64,000 nucleotides of DNA. Source: Dickeya poaceiphila (lineage in GTDB: Bacteria > Pseudomonadota > Gammaproteobacteria > Enterobacterales > Enterobacteriaceae). The stretch is from positions 2,170,001 through 2,234,000 of the forward strand of contig NZ_CP042220.2 in NCBI RefSeq assembly GCF_007858975.2, written 5' to 3'. Under the pieces are notes generated by a model that saw only the letters and a program-made list of their open reading frames with translations, searched no databases and was not told the DNA's origin. Positions 1 to 9,144 of the stretch are shown here, in pieces. A program made the position numbers and the translations under genes. The number at the start of each line of letters is the position of its first letter. Position 1 is the first letter of the stretch.

Positions 1-945
1 GATTTAGGCCGCCAGTTTAATATCGATTTGCCCGGCCATGATCTGGCCTCTCTGCTCCCCCATGTCCAGGTCGTCGATAATCATGAACCCGATCTACTCA
101 GTTTTCTGCAAAAGCTGGACTGGGGAGTAGCCGTGCTGGGGTCGTTGGATGCCTGCCGCCGGGTCGCTTATGAAAATGTGGAGGATGCTATCCGCGCCGG
201 GTTGGATTACACCGAACTGCGTTTTTCCCCCTACTACATGGCTCTCAATCATCAATTGCCGATGGAAGGCGTGGTTGAAGCCGTAATCGACGGCATCACC
301 GCGGGTTGTCGAGACTATAACCACAACATCATGGTTCGTCTGATTGGTATTATGAGCCGAACTTTTGGTACTCATTCCTGCGAACAAGAGCTTGACGCGC
401 TGCTGGCACACAAAGACGGTATTGTTGCCATCGACCTGGCAGGTGATGAACTGGGGTTCCCCGGTGAGTTATTTACCACCCATTTTGCCCGTGCCCGCGA
501 TGCAGGCTGGCATATTACCGCCCATGCAGGTGAAGTTGCCGGGCCGGAGACTATCTGGCAAGCAATACACCAGTTGGGAGCTGAGCGAATCGGCCATGGT
601 GTTACCGCTATCATTGACAGTGCACTGATGGAATATATGGCAGAACACCAGATTGGCATCGAATCCTGTTTGACCTCTAACCTGCAAACCAGCACGATAA
701 AAGCCATGAACGAACACCCACTGGTGCATTTTCTGCGTCATGGTATTCCAGCAACGATCAATACCGATGACCCGGCGATTCAGGGCATCGACATCCGCCA
801 TGAATATGATATTGCCGCCCCACAAGCTGGCCTGTTACCGGAGGATATTCGTCTGGCACAGGAAAACGGGTTGCGTATAGCGTTTATTTCCGAACAGGAA
901 AAACAGCTATTACGTCAGCGGGCACAGCAACGGCAAGCGTTATAA
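1..945 (+). CDS. add: Adenosine deaminase, 5'-truncated by the window edge
   Basis: Deaminates adenosine and deoxyadenosine to inosine and deoxyinosine in purine salvage, in the cytoplasm. The frame is open from base 1; by comparison with E. coli Add (about 333 aa) roughly 25-28 N-terminal residues, including the first metal-binding HxH, lie outside the window. Seen here: the substrate and metal region HAGE (near base 520), the HGV segment (near 595), SCLTSN, and the metal-binding NTDDP (near 765). The TTG at 28 is only the first possible start inside the window, not the real one. It converges on the next gene, with a strong bidirectional terminator between. In E. coli add is also next to ydgJ. 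Confidence 0.96.
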   Translation, partial: DLGRQFNIDLPGHDLASLLPHVQVVDNHEPDLLSFLQKLDWGVAVLGSLDACRRVAYENVEDAIRAGLDYTELRFSPYYMALNHQLPMEGVVEAVIDGITAGCRDYNHNIMVRLIGIMSRTFGTHSCEQELDALLAHKDGIVAIDLAGDELGFPGELFTTHFARARDAGWHITAHAGEVAGPETIWQAIHQLGAERIGHGVTAIIDSALMEYMAEHQIGIESCLTSNLQTSTIKAMNEHPLVHFLRHGIPATINTDDPAIQGIDIRHEYDIAAPQAGLLPEDIRLAQENGLRIAFISEQEKQLLRQRAQQRQAL

Positions 946-962
946 TAACGTGTTTAGGGCTG

Positions 963-1008
963 ACATAAAAAAAAGCGGATACCCAAAAAGTATCCGCTTT
1001 TTTTATGT
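963..1008. terminator. Bidirectional Rho-independent terminator between add and the 1023-1481 gene
   Basis: The arms 971-982 and 990-1001 (AAAAGCGGATAC / GTATCCGCTTTT) pair perfectly around a 7-nt loop. The dyad extends outward through A/T runs to 963-1008, so either strand gives a GC stem followed by a U-run. It suits two convergent genes. Confidence 0.9.
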
Positions 1009-1022
1009 CGGCAACAACGCTA

Positions 1023-1481
1023 TTAGTCTTTCGGCTGCACAGACGAATGATGGCTGGAGATTAACCATTTGCCATCTTTGTATGCATAGGTATAGGTGTA
1101 ACGTGCTTTAGCCTGTGATTTATCGCCAAAGGTGAAAGTATAATTACCGATATCCAACGCTTCATTACAACCCATCTTGATAACACGGTTATCAATTTTA
1201 CCAACAGGTTTTTTCGCCAAAAAATGCTCGAAATAATCAATGCGCTCAGCACTTGTAGTACGCATTTTTCCAGACAGCGTCGGTAATAATACCGCGTCGG
1301 TCGCATAATTGGCGTTCACTTTGCTGGCATCGCCAGTCTGCAGCGATTCATTCCAACGGTCAAATAAACTGGCGATAGTTTTTTCGTCAGTATTAACACA
1401 GGTTTCGGTATTAGCTGCGTAAGCCTGAGAAGTGACAACAACACTAAGCAAGCCCAGAGATAACAAAGCTTTTTTATACAT
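1023..1481 (-). CDS. Secreted SgcJ/EcaC-type (SnoaL/NTF2-like fold) small protein
   Basis: A 152-residue protein with a clear Sec signal peptide (MYKKALLSLGLLSVV...SQAYA, cleavage near residue 22), so it should be periplasmic or secreted. The mature part resembles the SgcJ/EcaC or CaMKII-association group of NTF2-like domains: an early helix with a W-N-x-S-L-Q-T-G-D segment, then NYATDAVLLPTLSG, and a C-terminal sheet ending in W-L-I-S-S-H-H-S-S. The family name comes from recognition of this pattern; substrate and function are unknown. Two cysteines (near residues 28 and 105) could form a disulfide. It is monocistronic, with a terminator downstream shared with add and a 237-bp gap upstream. 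Confidence 0.75.
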   Translation of the reverse strand: MYKKALLSLGLLSVVVTSQAYAANTETCVNTDEKTIASLFDRWNESLQTGDASKVNANYATDAVLLPTLSGKMRTTSAERIDYFEHFLAKKPVGKIDNRVIKMGCNEALDIGNYTFTFGDKSQAKARYTYTYAYKDGKWLISSHHSSVQPKD

Positions 1482-1607
1482 TTATATCCCTCATTATTAG
1501 GTAATGATTAATTTAAATATCCTTGTATCTGTATGCCTGAAAAAAACATCACAGATAATCACCACAATAAAGATTTACTTTGTTGATTATTTCAATTAAC
1601 ACGCGTC

Positions 1608-1670
1608 ATACTTCAAGCAGCAGGACAAACGCAACATGTTTTATCCTGCTACCCGAATTATTTATAGTAT
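1608..1670. repeat. Palindromic intergenic element, enterobacterial repeat-like
   Basis: About 63 bp bounded by ATACT (1608-1612) and AGTAT (1666-1670), with an inner inverted repeat AGCAGGA (1619-1625) / TCCTGCT (1644-1650). The left end CGTCATACTTCAAG and the right end CCGAATTATTTATAGTAT resemble palindromic intergenic repeats common in Yersinia and soft-rot genomes. It is the only structure seen in the 1482-1718 gap. The family assignment is from memory and not tested. Confidence 0.5.
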
Positions 1671-1718
1671 AGAACTGGGTAAACAATAAGCCGCTTACCT
1701 GATTATTATGTCTTAGCG

Positions 1719-2714
1719 TTATTTCTCTGTTATTTCTTCACCCGCCGTCGCCGTTCTTTTGGCATATCGTTGTGCCAGCGTCGCACACACCATCAATTGA
1801 ATCTGGTGGAAAATCATGAGTGGCAGCACCATTGCACCAACAGCAGCTGCGGGGAACAGTACGTTGGCCATCGGAATACCGTTAGCCAGGCTCTTTTTCG
1901 AACCGCAGAACACTATCGTAATTTCATCCTGAGTGTTGAAGCCCAGTTTGCGAGCCGCAAGCGTGGTGCACACTAACACAATGCCCAGCAGCACCAATGA
2001 ACACACCACCACCGCCAGCAGCGACCAGCCATTGATCTGGTGCCAAATCCCCTGTACTACCGCCTCGCTAAACGCCACATACACCACCAGCAGAATCGAT
2101 GAGCGGTCAGTGATATTGATCAGTTTACGATGACGATCAACCCAGCCACCAATCAACGGACGAGATAAATGGCCGATAACAAACGGCACCATTAACTGCA
2201 TGATAATCGAGCCTATCGCGTGGAGCGTATCAGTTTGCCCTCCCTGCGTATGCATCAGCAAGCCGACCAGTATCGGCGAGAGAAAAACGCCGAGAATGCT
2301 GGACGCCGACGCACTGCAGATAGCCGCAGCCACGTTGCCACGTGCCATGGAAGTAAAGGCAATAGCGGACTGCACGGTCGCCGGCAGCGCGCACAAATAC
2401 AGGAAACCGAGATACAGCCCCGGTGTTAATATCTGCGGAGACAGGAACGCCATGCCAATGCCCAGCAGTGGGAACAAAATGAACGTACTGGCAAACACCA
2501 CCAGATGCAGCCGCCAGTGACCCATTCCGGCAGTAATGGCATCACGGGACAACTTGGCGCCATGCATAAAAAACAGCAGTGCGATTGCTGCGTTAGTCAG
2601 GTTTTCGAAGAAAACCTTGGCAACGCCTTCACACGGAAAAATAGATGCGGTGATGACGACCGCAATCAAAACCAGCAAAAATTTGTCAATTTTCAAACGT
2701 TGTAACCATGACAT
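1719..2714 (-). CDS. Bile acid:sodium symporter family transporter (YfeH-like)
   Basis: A 331-residue integral membrane protein with about nine or ten hydrophobic segments, starting with the helix after MSWLQRLKIDKF. Length and sequence match the YfeH branch of the SBF-like family (E. coli YfeH is about 332 aa). Family features visible: the charged FFMHGAKLSRDA loop near residues 48-59, the polar ALPATVQSAIAFTSMARGN stretch near 109-127, and FCGSKKSLANGIPMANVLF near 269-287. A sodium-coupled organic anion substrate is expected from the family, but the actual substrate is unknown. It has its own transcription unit: a terminator lies between it and ydgJ upstream. Confidence 0.85.
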   Translation of the reverse strand: MSWLQRLKIDKFLLVLIAVVITASIFPCEGVAKVFFENLTNAAIALLFFMHGAKLSRDAITAGMGHWRLHLVVFASTFILFPLLGIGMAFLSPQILTPGLYLGFLYLCALPATVQSAIAFTSMARGNVAAAICSASASSILGVFLSPILVGLLMHTQGGQTDTLHAIGSIIMQLMVPFVIGHLSRPLIGGWVDRHRKLINITDRSSILLVVYVAFSEAVVQGIWHQINGWSLLAVVVCSLVLLGIVLVCTTLAARKLGFNTQDEITIVFCGSKKSLANGIPMANVLFPAAAVGAMVLPLMIFHQIQLMVCATLAQRYAKRTATAGEEITEK

Positions 2715-2734
2715 AGCGTGCTTGCATCCTCTGG

Positions 2735-2767
2735 CATAAAAAATACAGGCGATCCTGAGATCGCCTG
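2735..2767 (-). terminator. Rho-independent terminator downstream of ydgJ
   Basis: The arms CAGGCGATC (2746-2754) and GATCGCCTG (2759-2767) enclose a 4-nt loop. Read on the minus strand the stem is followed by TATTTTTTATG. It separates ydgJ from the transporter gene. Confidence 0.8.
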
Positions 2768-2869
2768 CTTAAACAATGCCCTACTATCAGCAATAACTAC
2801 CCATAATGCAAGGCTGAAACCCGCTTTAGCGCCGGTGTGTTGCGTCACAGACCATGACCAAATCGCCAG

Positions 2870-3919
2870 TTAGCTATTTTTAAGCGTCATCGCCTTTTTC
2901 TGTTCATTCGAGGTCACTCCCAATTCAATCAGTTCCATCACGTTGATAGCCTGCTCGACCAGTACCGGATTATCGCCACGCCCCAGCAACGCATCACGTA
3001 TCCCAGCATAATAAGATTGATAATGACCGGGGAGAGTCGGCACCGTTTGCGTCGCCAGAACACCATCACAATGTAACGTCAGGGTGCCGTCGTGATGGTC
3101 TTGCCCCCAATGACCGTGATCCTGTGGCGTCTCGCCCGCTTTCAATTGCTCTTCCTGCGTATCAAGACCAAACTTCACGTAGCTACCCTGCGTGCCGTGA
3201 ACCACATACCGGGCGCCTGGCGCTGCCGCCAGCATGGTGCCGTGCACTACCACGCGCCGCTGGGGATAAATCAACGTGGCATGGAAGTAATCCACCGCTT
3301 TGCTGCCTGGCCGCAGTTGTGCCAAATCGGCCTGAATCGCCACCGGAAAACCAAATAATTGCAGCACCTGATCAATCAGGTGTGGTGCCAGATCGTACCA
3401 GATACCGCTACCCTCGCTACCGTCTTCGCGCCAGCGTTGGCGTACTTGCGGACGATAGCGGTCAAAATGTGATTCCATATACACCACATCGCCCAACGTC
3501 CCGGTTTTCAGCAATTGCGTCAGCGTCAAAAAATCGCTGTCCCAACGTCGGTTATGGAATACGGAAAGCAGCTTGCCGGTATGTTCCGCCAACTGACGCA
3601 ATTCACGGGCTTGTGACAACGTCACAGTAAAGGGCTTATCCACCACCACATGTTTACCAGCAATGAGTGCCTGACGCGCCAGCGGAAAATGGGTGTCATT
3701 CGGGGTGGGGATCACAATCAGGTCGATATCCGGATCATTGAACAGCGTCTGCGGTTCACGCACCACCTGCATTGAAGGCCAGTCAGCCTGAACTTTCCCC
3801 TCATCACTGCTGGACACCGCCGCTAATGTCATTCCTGGCGTAGCGGCAATCAGCGGTGCATGAAACGTCTTACTGGCATAGCCATAACCCAGCAGACCCA
3901 CACGGATAATATCCGTCAT
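2870..3919 (-). CDS. ydgJ: Gfo/Idh/MocA-family NAD(P)-dependent oxidoreductase YdgJ
   Basis: A 349-residue soluble oxidoreductase, near-identical in layout to E. coli YdgJ. The N-terminal Rossmann fold carries VGLLGYGYASKTFHAP (residues 7-22), followed by VIPTPNDTH and the family motif GKHVVVDKPF (near 88-97), whose Lys is the conserved catalytic or nucleotide-associated residue. The C-terminal domain holds the GSGIWYDLAPHLIDQ motif. The substrate is not established; related enzymes oxidise sugars or cyclitols. In E. coli it sits directly between add and blr-cnu; here the arabinose cluster lies between it and cnu. Confidence 0.9.
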   Translation of the reverse strand: MTDIIRVGLLGYGYASKTFHAPLIAATPGMTLAAVSSSDEGKVQADWPSMQVVREPQTLFNDPDIDLIVIPTPNDTHFPLARQALIAGKHVVVDKPFTVTLSQARELRQLAEHTGKLLSVFHNRRWDSDFLTLTQLLKTGTLGDVVYMESHFDRYRPQVRQRWREDGSEGSGIWYDLAPHLIDQVLQLFGFPVAIQADLAQLRPGSKAVDYFHATLIYPQRRVVVHGTMLAAAPGARYVVHGTQGSYVKFGLDTQEEQLKAGETPQDHGHWGQDHHDGTLTLHCDGVLATQTVPTLPGHYQSYYAGIRDALLGRGDNPVLVEQAINVMELIELGVTSNEQKKAMTLKNS

Positions 3920-4137
3920 ATCGTTCCCCTTATACCTGTCAGGCCGGAGGCTCTGGCCTATTTGTCCGATTGCAATTGCTCACTGCTGACGGAGCACAGC
4001 CTAGTATAGCACTGAGGAAACAGATAATTATCGGAAGGGTCCGTTTTCAACACCAGCCACAACCGCCTGTGGCGATCATGGCCGATTGCCTCATCATTGC
4101 CAAAGCGTTACAGCGTAAAGAGGTACGACGTAAAGCG

Positions 4138-5088
4138 TTACGGCGTGACGACCCAGGGATGCGGTGCAAGCGATTCACCTCGCCAGCCAGAAGCGTCGGG
4201 TATTTTTTCCATCATCGGGTGATGGATTTCACTGTTGCGACGCCGGAAATCGCTGGGGCTAACGCCTACTCGCTTGCGGAACACACGGGAAAAATAGAGT
4301 TGATCGTCATAGCCCACCACGCGCCCGACGGCAGCAATCGACTCCTGAGTCGTTTGCAACAGCAGTTTGGCGCGGATCACCCGCTGATCTTCGCGCCAGC
4401 GTAAGATATTCACCCCGACCTGCTCACGGAACAGGTGCGCCAGCCGCGACGGCGACAGGCACACATGCCGCGCGACCTCATCAATGCGCAGCTCTCCGGC
4501 CAGATTGCCGGTAATAAACTGGCACGCCTCGATCACGCGCGGGTCCATAATACGCTCCGGGCTTTGCGGATCTTCTTCCATCGCGCGTAACAACAGGCGC
4601 TCCAACAGGTTCATCGCCAGTTCTTCGGCAAAACGACGGCCAGAACGGTGTGTCTGTTCGATATTGGCGAATAACTTATCAAATTCCTGCAACAGCCCGG
4701 TACTGGAGAGCATCAGCCGCCCGACGTCACAGCCTTTACTGTGCCACTCCAGCCAGTCGGCCCAGTAAGCACGGGGGCGAAAATAGACCCAGCGGTGATA
4801 CCAGCAGTCGCTACCGGGCGCACGACCATAATAGTGGCGCGACCGGGGCGGAAACAGCAGCAAATCGCCAGGGTTACAGAAAAACGTATCATCGCCATCC
4901 AGCACCTTGCCCTGCCCCTTGATGGTCAGGTTAATGATATATCCCTTCATGCCATCTGGACGATCAATGAAGAAATCCAGTGGTCCACCAGCCAGAATCG
5001 GCGTCAGTCCCGCCACCAGATAGGCGTTAAACGCATAACCGGGCAGCAACGGGTTGGGCTGGGACTCATGCGCCATACGGTGATACAT
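4138..5088 (-). CDS. araC: Arabinose operon regulator AraC
   Basis: L-arabinose-responsive activator/repressor of the ara genes. A 316-residue reading is preferred over a longer one from 5193: the ATG at 5088 has an AGGAGG four bases upstream and aligns just before the E. coli AraC N-terminus (here [20 protein letters not shown]). The N-terminal cupin domain binds arabinose and dimerises. The C-terminal AraC/XylS double helix-turn-helix includes [18 protein letters not shown] and [20 protein letters not shown]. It is the last gene of araF-G-H-araC, 67 bp after araH. In E. coli araC is instead divergent from araBAD. The tail is longer than in E. coli and unrelated to it. Confidence 0.95.
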   Translation of the reverse strand: MYHRMAHESQPNPLLPGYAFNAYLVAGLTPILAGGPLDFFIDRPDGMKGYIINLTIKGQGKVLDGDDTFFCNPGDLLLFPPRSRHYYGRAPGSDCWYHRWVYFRPRAYWADWLEWHSKGCDVGRLMLSSTGLLQEFDKLFANIEQTHRSGRRFAEELAMNLLERLLLRAMEEDPQSPERIMDPRVIEACQFITGNLAGELRIDEVARHVCLSPSRLAHLFREQVGVNILRWREDQRVIRAKLLLQTTQESIAAVGRVVGYDDQLYFSRVFRKRVGVSPSDFRRRNSEIHHPMMEKIPDASGWRGESLAPHPWVVTP

Positions 5089-5155
5089 GTGGCCTCCTGC
5101 AAAGAGATTCTTATCTGTTATGGATGGTGCCAGCAAGAGCCGGCACCCACGGCCA

Positions 5156-6142
5156 TCAAACCGTTTTTTTCGCCAGTTGTTTGTAGCGGTCAAATATCAC
5201 TGCCGCCAGCAGAATCAAACCACGCACCACATATTGGGCAAAGGGCGAAATATTCAGCAGGTTCATGGCATTTTCTACTGTCCCCAGAATCAACACCCCG
5301 GCCACCACATAGGATATCTTACCGATACCGCCTTTCAGTGACACACCGCCCAGTACACATGCCGAAATGACAATTAATTCATAGCCTATCGAGGTCATCG
5401 GCTGACCGCTGGTCATGCGCGACGCCAGAATGATGCCCGCCGCGGCGGAAACCAGCCCAGAGAGGCCAAAAATAATGATTTTGGTTCGTACCACCGGTAC
5501 CCCGGCCAACCGGGCGGCCTCTTCGTTACCGCCAATCGCCAGCGTATTGCGGCCAAAGGTGGTTTTGTTCAGCAGTAAACCGAACAACACCATACAAATT
5601 ACCGTCAGCCAGATCGGTGCCGGCAACCCCAGCCAGTTGGCATAACCCAGCGTGAAGAAACGTTCATCCTCGATACCAACCGCCTTGCCGTCAGAAATGA
5701 TGTACGCCAGCCCACGCACGATCTGCATGGTCGCCAGTGTGGTGATCAACGCGTTGATTTTCAGTTGTGCGATAACGAATCCGTTCAGTAAACCGAACGC
5801 AACGCCAAGCAGCAACCCAGCGGCGACACCCAGCCACAGGCTTTCGCTGACATTGATCACCACCGCGGTGGTCACACCCGCACAGGCAATCACCGAGGCG
5901 ACCGACAGGTCAAAATCGCCGGAAGCAAGGCAAAACAACATGCCGCAGGCCACCATGCCCGACATGGAAATCGCCAGCCCCAGCCCTTTCATGTTGACGA
6001 AGGTGGCGAAATTGGGCACGAACAGCGTGCAGGCCAGAAACAGGGCAGCAAACACGACCAACATGCCGTAATTGTCCCAGATACGGGACAGGCTGAAGCC
6101 ATGAGATTTACCGGCGTGTGAAGGGGAACTTACCGTAGACAT
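5156..6142 (-). CDS. araH: L-arabinose ABC transporter permease AraH
   Basis: Inner-membrane permease of the high-affinity arabinose importer AraFGH. Its 328 residues equal the E. coli length, with about ten hydrophobic segments from residue 25 on. It carries the ribose/xylose-type permease signature, including [20 protein letters not shown] near residues 71-90 and the cytoplasmic [12 protein letters not shown] loop (near 209-220) that contacts the ATPase. The start has AAGGAG just upstream and follows araG by 18 bp, so translation is coupled within one transcript. Confidence 0.96.
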   Translation of the reverse strand: MSTVSSPSHAGKSHGFSLSRIWDNYGMLVVFAALFLACTLFVPNFATFVNMKGLGLAISMSGMVACGMLFCLASGDFDLSVASVIACAGVTTAVVINVSESLWLGVAAGLLLGVAFGLLNGFVIAQLKINALITTLATMQIVRGLAYIISDGKAVGIEDERFFTLGYANWLGLPAPIWLTVICMVLFGLLLNKTTFGRNTLAIGGNEEAARLAGVPVVRTKIIIFGLSGLVSAAAGIILASRMTSGQPMTSIGYELIVISACVLGGVSLKGGIGKISYVVAGVLILGTVENAMNLLNISPFAQYVVRGLILLAAVIFDRYKQLAKKTV

Positions 6143-6160
6143 TCATCAACTCCTTGGCGG

Positions 6161-7684
6161 TCAGGCAACCGCGGGTTCAGTAGCAGTCGTTTTTAACATC
6201 GCCAGACTCAGGACTTGCTGCTCGCTGGCATCATCGTGCAGCAGTTCGCCGGAAATGGCGCCCTCGCGCATCACCACGATGCGGTCCGCCAGTCCCAGCA
6301 CTTCAGGCAGGTCACTGGAAGCAAACAGCACGGCAATACCCTGACGGGCCAGATCATAAATGACGTGATAAATCTCATGCTTGGCGCCGACGTCAATGCC
6401 GCGGGTCGGTTCATCCAGCATGATCACTTTCATCTCCTCCGACAGCCAGCGACCGAGAATCGCCTTTTGCTGATTACCGCCGGACAAATTCATGATCAGC
6501 TGTGCCGGCGACGGTGTTTTAATATTCAGCGCCTGAATATGGTGATCAGCGTTTTCTTCCTCCCAGGTTTCATTGATGATGAAACCGTTTTTGATATGTT
6601 TGCGGCGGGCGCTGATATTGATGTTATCCCGCACCGAGTGCACTGGAATGATGCCGTCGGCTTTACGATCTTCCGGGCACAGCATCAACCCGCTACGAAT
6701 CGCATCGCCAGGCGTTCTGGCACGTAACGGTTGACCATCCAGCCGCACCTCGCCGCCAGTAATAGCAGTAGCGCCGAACAGCGCTTTCATCAGTTCGCTG
6801 CGCCCGGCGCCCACCAGCCCGAACAGGCCGACAATTTCGCCGCTGCGCACCGACAACGAGATCGGCGATTTGACCCCAAGCGCTTTCACCTCATGCAGTT
6901 CCAGCCGCGGTTCGCCGTGGGGGCGCGGCTGATAGCCGTAAATATCGCCCAGATTGCGCCCCACCATCGCCTGCACCAGTTGTTCATGATCAACCTGCTG
7001 CATATCGGTGAAGGTTTTAACGTAGCGCCCGTCTTTGAACACGGTGATGGCATCGCTCAGCGCAAAGATTTCCTCCATACGGTGCGATACATACAGAATC
7101 ACCCGACCTTCACTGCGCAACTCACGGATTACCCGAAATAGTTGTTCAATCTCCCGTGCCGACAACGAACTGGTCGGCTCGTCAAACGCGATAATCTTGG
7201 CATTGCGTGCCAGCGCCTTGGCGATTTCCACCATCTGCCATTGCCCAATGGACAGGTATTTCAACGGGGTGTCCGGGTCAATATCCAATCCAAGGTGTTC
7301 CAGTTGTAAACCGGCCTCGTAGCGCAGTAACGATTGGTTTACCAACCCGCCCTTGTGCGGCAACTGCCCCAGATAGATGTTCTCCGCCACCGTCATTTCC
7401 GGCACCAGATGCAGTTCCTGATAGATGATCGCCACACCAGCATTCAGCGCGTCCATGGTATTGGCGAAACGCACCGGCTGGCCTTTAATCTGGATCTCTC
7501 CCTGCGACGGCGTGTAATTGCCGCTCAAAATCTTCAACAACGTGGATTTTCCCGCGCCGTTTTCCCCCATCAATGCATGGATTTGTCCGGCATGGCAGTC
7601 GAAACTGATGTTATCCAGTGCCTTGACGCCGGGAAAAACTTTGCCAATTCCCCGGAAAGATAAATAAGGTGACTGTACGGTCAT
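6161..7684 (-). CDS. araG: L-arabinose ABC transporter ATP-binding protein AraG
   Basis: A double ATPase energising AraH. The ATG at 7684 gives 507 aa and the E. coli-like N-terminus [15 protein letters not shown]; it has GAGGAT at a suitable distance. The longer frame to 7771 would run through the araF-araG hairpins and is rejected. Domain 1 has Walker [10 protein letters not shown] (near residue 45), signature LSIGQWQ and Walker B IIAFDEP. Domain 2 has a degenerate P-loop ([10 protein letters not shown]), signature LSGGNQQK and [12 protein letters not shown]. This asymmetric pattern is normal for the sugar CUT2 family. Confidence 0.96.
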   Translation of the reverse strand: MTVQSPYLSFRGIGKVFPGVKALDNISFDCHAGQIHALMGENGAGKSTLLKILSGNYTPSQGEIQIKGQPVRFANTMDALNAGVAIIYQELHLVPEMTVAENIYLGQLPHKGGLVNQSLLRYEAGLQLEHLGLDIDPDTPLKYLSIGQWQMVEIAKALARNAKIIAFDEPTSSLSAREIEQLFRVIRELRSEGRVILYVSHRMEEIFALSDAITVFKDGRYVKTFTDMQQVDHEQLVQAMVGRNLGDIYGYQPRPHGEPRLELHEVKALGVKSPISLSVRSGEIVGLFGLVGAGRSELMKALFGATAITGGEVRLDGQPLRARTPGDAIRSGLMLCPEDRKADGIIPVHSVRDNINISARRKHIKNGFIINETWEEENADHHIQALNIKTPSPAQLIMNLSGGNQQKAILGRWLSEEMKVIMLDEPTRGIDVGAKHEIYHVIYDLARQGIAVLFASSDLPEVLGLADRIVVMREGAISGELLHDDASEQQVLSLAMLKTTATEPAVA

Positions 7685-7704
7685 TTCAGCATCCTCAATG
7701 GTCT

Positions 7705-7771
7705 GCGCCGTCCGGTATGACGGCGCGGCCAGTGTCTTGCCCACCCGGCCCGGTAAGGCATAGGTGGGCAA
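7705..7771 (-). promoter_or_regulatory. Two intercistronic hairpins between araF and araG
   Basis: Directly after the araF stop, TTGCCCACC (7737-7745) pairs with GGTGGGCAA (7763-7771). A second stem, GCGCCGTC (7705-7712) with GACGGCGC (7719-7726), follows. Neither is trailed by a U-run on the minus strand. Such structures usually stabilise the upstream mRNA, so the binding protein is made in excess of the permease subunits; that role is inferred. Confidence 0.7.
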
Positions 7772-7777
7772 AGATCA

Positions 7778-8761
7778 TTACATCAGCCCTTTCTTCTGCA
7801 GTTCAGTTTTAAAGTTATCGCGGGTAATCAACACCACGTCGGTCACTTCAGTGAATTTCTGCGGTTCGGTCCCTTTCGTCACCCAGTCATGCAACATCTG
7901 GATGCTCTTGTAACCATGCACGTCCGGGCTTGGCAGCAGCGAGCCGTAGAAACCGGTCGGCTGCGCTTTGGACAGTTCACTCACGGCGTCAACCCCATTG
8001 ATGCCGATACCGATCACATTGGCAGCCTTGAATCCTTGCCCTTCGGTGGCACGTACGCCACCCAGTACGGTGTTATCGTTCATGCCGATAATCAGCCAGT
8101 TTTTCACGTTCGGATGTTGCACCAGCAGTGAGTTGGCGGCATCAAACGCACCAGGGATATCGTTAGATTTGGTCGGTACCTGATAGATCTGTTTTTCCGG
8201 GAATCCGGCGGCTTTCAACGCGTCCATTGAACCAGAGGTACGACGGCGCGCGGTATCCAGCTCATTAGCCGTGATCGCCATGACAGCGGTGTCTTGTAGT
8301 TTCCAGCCACGTTTCTGCATCTCTTTCCACAATTCCTGGCCCTGACGTTCGCCTATTTTGGTGGCAGCCATCATCACCAGCGGTACGCTGTCCATCGGCT
8401 GGCCTTTGGCATTAACGAACTGGTCATCCACCGCAATGACCTTCAGGTTATAACTCCGCGCCTTAGCCACAATGGCCGACCCCAATTTCGGGTCAGGAGT
8501 ACAGATAACAAATCCTTTGGCACCGCTGGCTGCCAGGCTGTCGATAGCATTGAGGGTTTTTTCGCCATCGGGCACGGCTATCTTGATAACGTCAAATCCC
8601 AGGTCTTTACCGGCTTTGTCGGCGAACCGCCATTCAGTCTGAAACCAGGGTTCTTCCGGCTGTTTGACCAGAAAGCCCAGTTTCATATTTTCCGCGATAG
8701 CCGATTGTGACATAACCGCAGTCAGGCCAATCGCCGCCAGAACCTTAGTGAATTTATGCAT
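7778..8761 (-). CDS. araF: L-arabinose-binding periplasmic protein AraF
   Basis: Periplasmic receptor that captures L-arabinose and delivers it to AraGH. 327 residues (E. coli 329) with a signal peptide MHKFTKVLAAIGLTAVMSQS-AIA, cleaved about residue 23 to give ENMKLGFLVKQPEEPWFQTE. This matches the mature E. coli start and holds binding-site residues (Lys, Glu, Trp). Further conserved stretches are AVDDQFVNAKG, NELDTARRRT and NWLIIGMNDNTVLGGVRA. First gene of araFGH-araC, transcribed away from araB across a 383-bp control region. Confidence 0.97.
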   Translation of the reverse strand: MHKFTKVLAAIGLTAVMSQSAIAENMKLGFLVKQPEEPWFQTEWRFADKAGKDLGFDVIKIAVPDGEKTLNAIDSLAASGAKGFVICTPDPKLGSAIVAKARSYNLKVIAVDDQFVNAKGQPMDSVPLVMMAATKIGERQGQELWKEMQKRGWKLQDTAVMAITANELDTARRRTSGSMDALKAAGFPEKQIYQVPTKSNDIPGAFDAANSLLVQHPNVKNWLIIGMNDNTVLGGVRATEGQGFKAANVIGIGINGVDAVSELSKAQPTGFYGSLLPSPDVHGYKSIQMLHDWVTKGTEPQKFTEVTDVVLITRDNFKTELQKKGLM

Positions 8762-8940
8762 GGTCTTCTCCGCTCATTGTTATCTTTAAACACGCAGGCA
8801 ACTGGAGGTGCCCTTACGTGTGTAAACGCTCTCAGCAAGGTGTTGCATTCTCGAACAATGAAAAAACAAAGGTTTAGTGTGATTCCACCCTCCGTTTTTA
8901 CTTAGACGCGTAATTTGTAGCGGGTATTTTTGTCACGAAG

Positions 8941-8956
8941 AGAGAGCGCAATCACA
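8941..8956 (-). promoter_or_regulatory. Candidate CRP site on the araF side
   Basis: Read on the minus strand, TGTGA-N6-TCTCT: one perfect half-site and a 3-of-5 second half. It lies about 185 bp upstream of the araF start and may serve the araFGH promoter. A related TGTGA half lies near 8880. Weak on sequence alone. Confidence 0.35.
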
Positions 8957-9013
8957 TTCAGAAACTACAGCTGATTTGTACATAGATTCAGCAAATTTAA
9001 CCTGCCATTAACT

Positions 9014-9029
9014 TATGATCGTCATCACA
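9014..9029 (+). promoter_or_regulatory. CRP-binding site in the araB control region
   Basis: TATGA-TCGTCA-TCACA matches the TGTGA-N6-TCACA consensus at 9 of 10 positions. It lies just upstream of the AraC half-sites, the same relative order (CRP, then araI) as in E. coli araBAD, consistent with catabolite control. Confidence 0.8.
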
Positions 9030-9042
9030 AAACCTCTGCGCG

Positions 9043-9080
9043 TGACAGAAAAATACATACTTCCAGCTAACTGTTCCTCA
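9043..9080 (+). promoter_or_regulatory. Tandem AraC half-sites (araI1-araI2 type)
   Basis: Two direct repeats fit the AraC half-site TAGC-N7-TCCATA: TGAC-N7-TACATA at 9043-9059 and CAGC-N7-TCCTCA at 9064-9080. Start-to-start spacing is 21 bp (17-bp sites, 4-bp spacer), identical to E. coli araI1/araI2. A weak -10 candidate TATCGT sits at 9101-9106 and the araB start at 9145. Sites are inferred from pattern and position. Confidence 0.7.
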
Positions 9081-9144
9081 CGGCGTCAGAACGGCCTGTC
9101 TATCGTAAACAACGTGATCCCTACGATTAACAGGAGCAGCAACA

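Noticed and set aside
4100..4147. Short AAAGCGTTAC(A/G)GCGT direct repeat at the araC end
   Set aside because: Two short copies next to and within the araC stop; too brief to distinguish from chance and with no structure of note.
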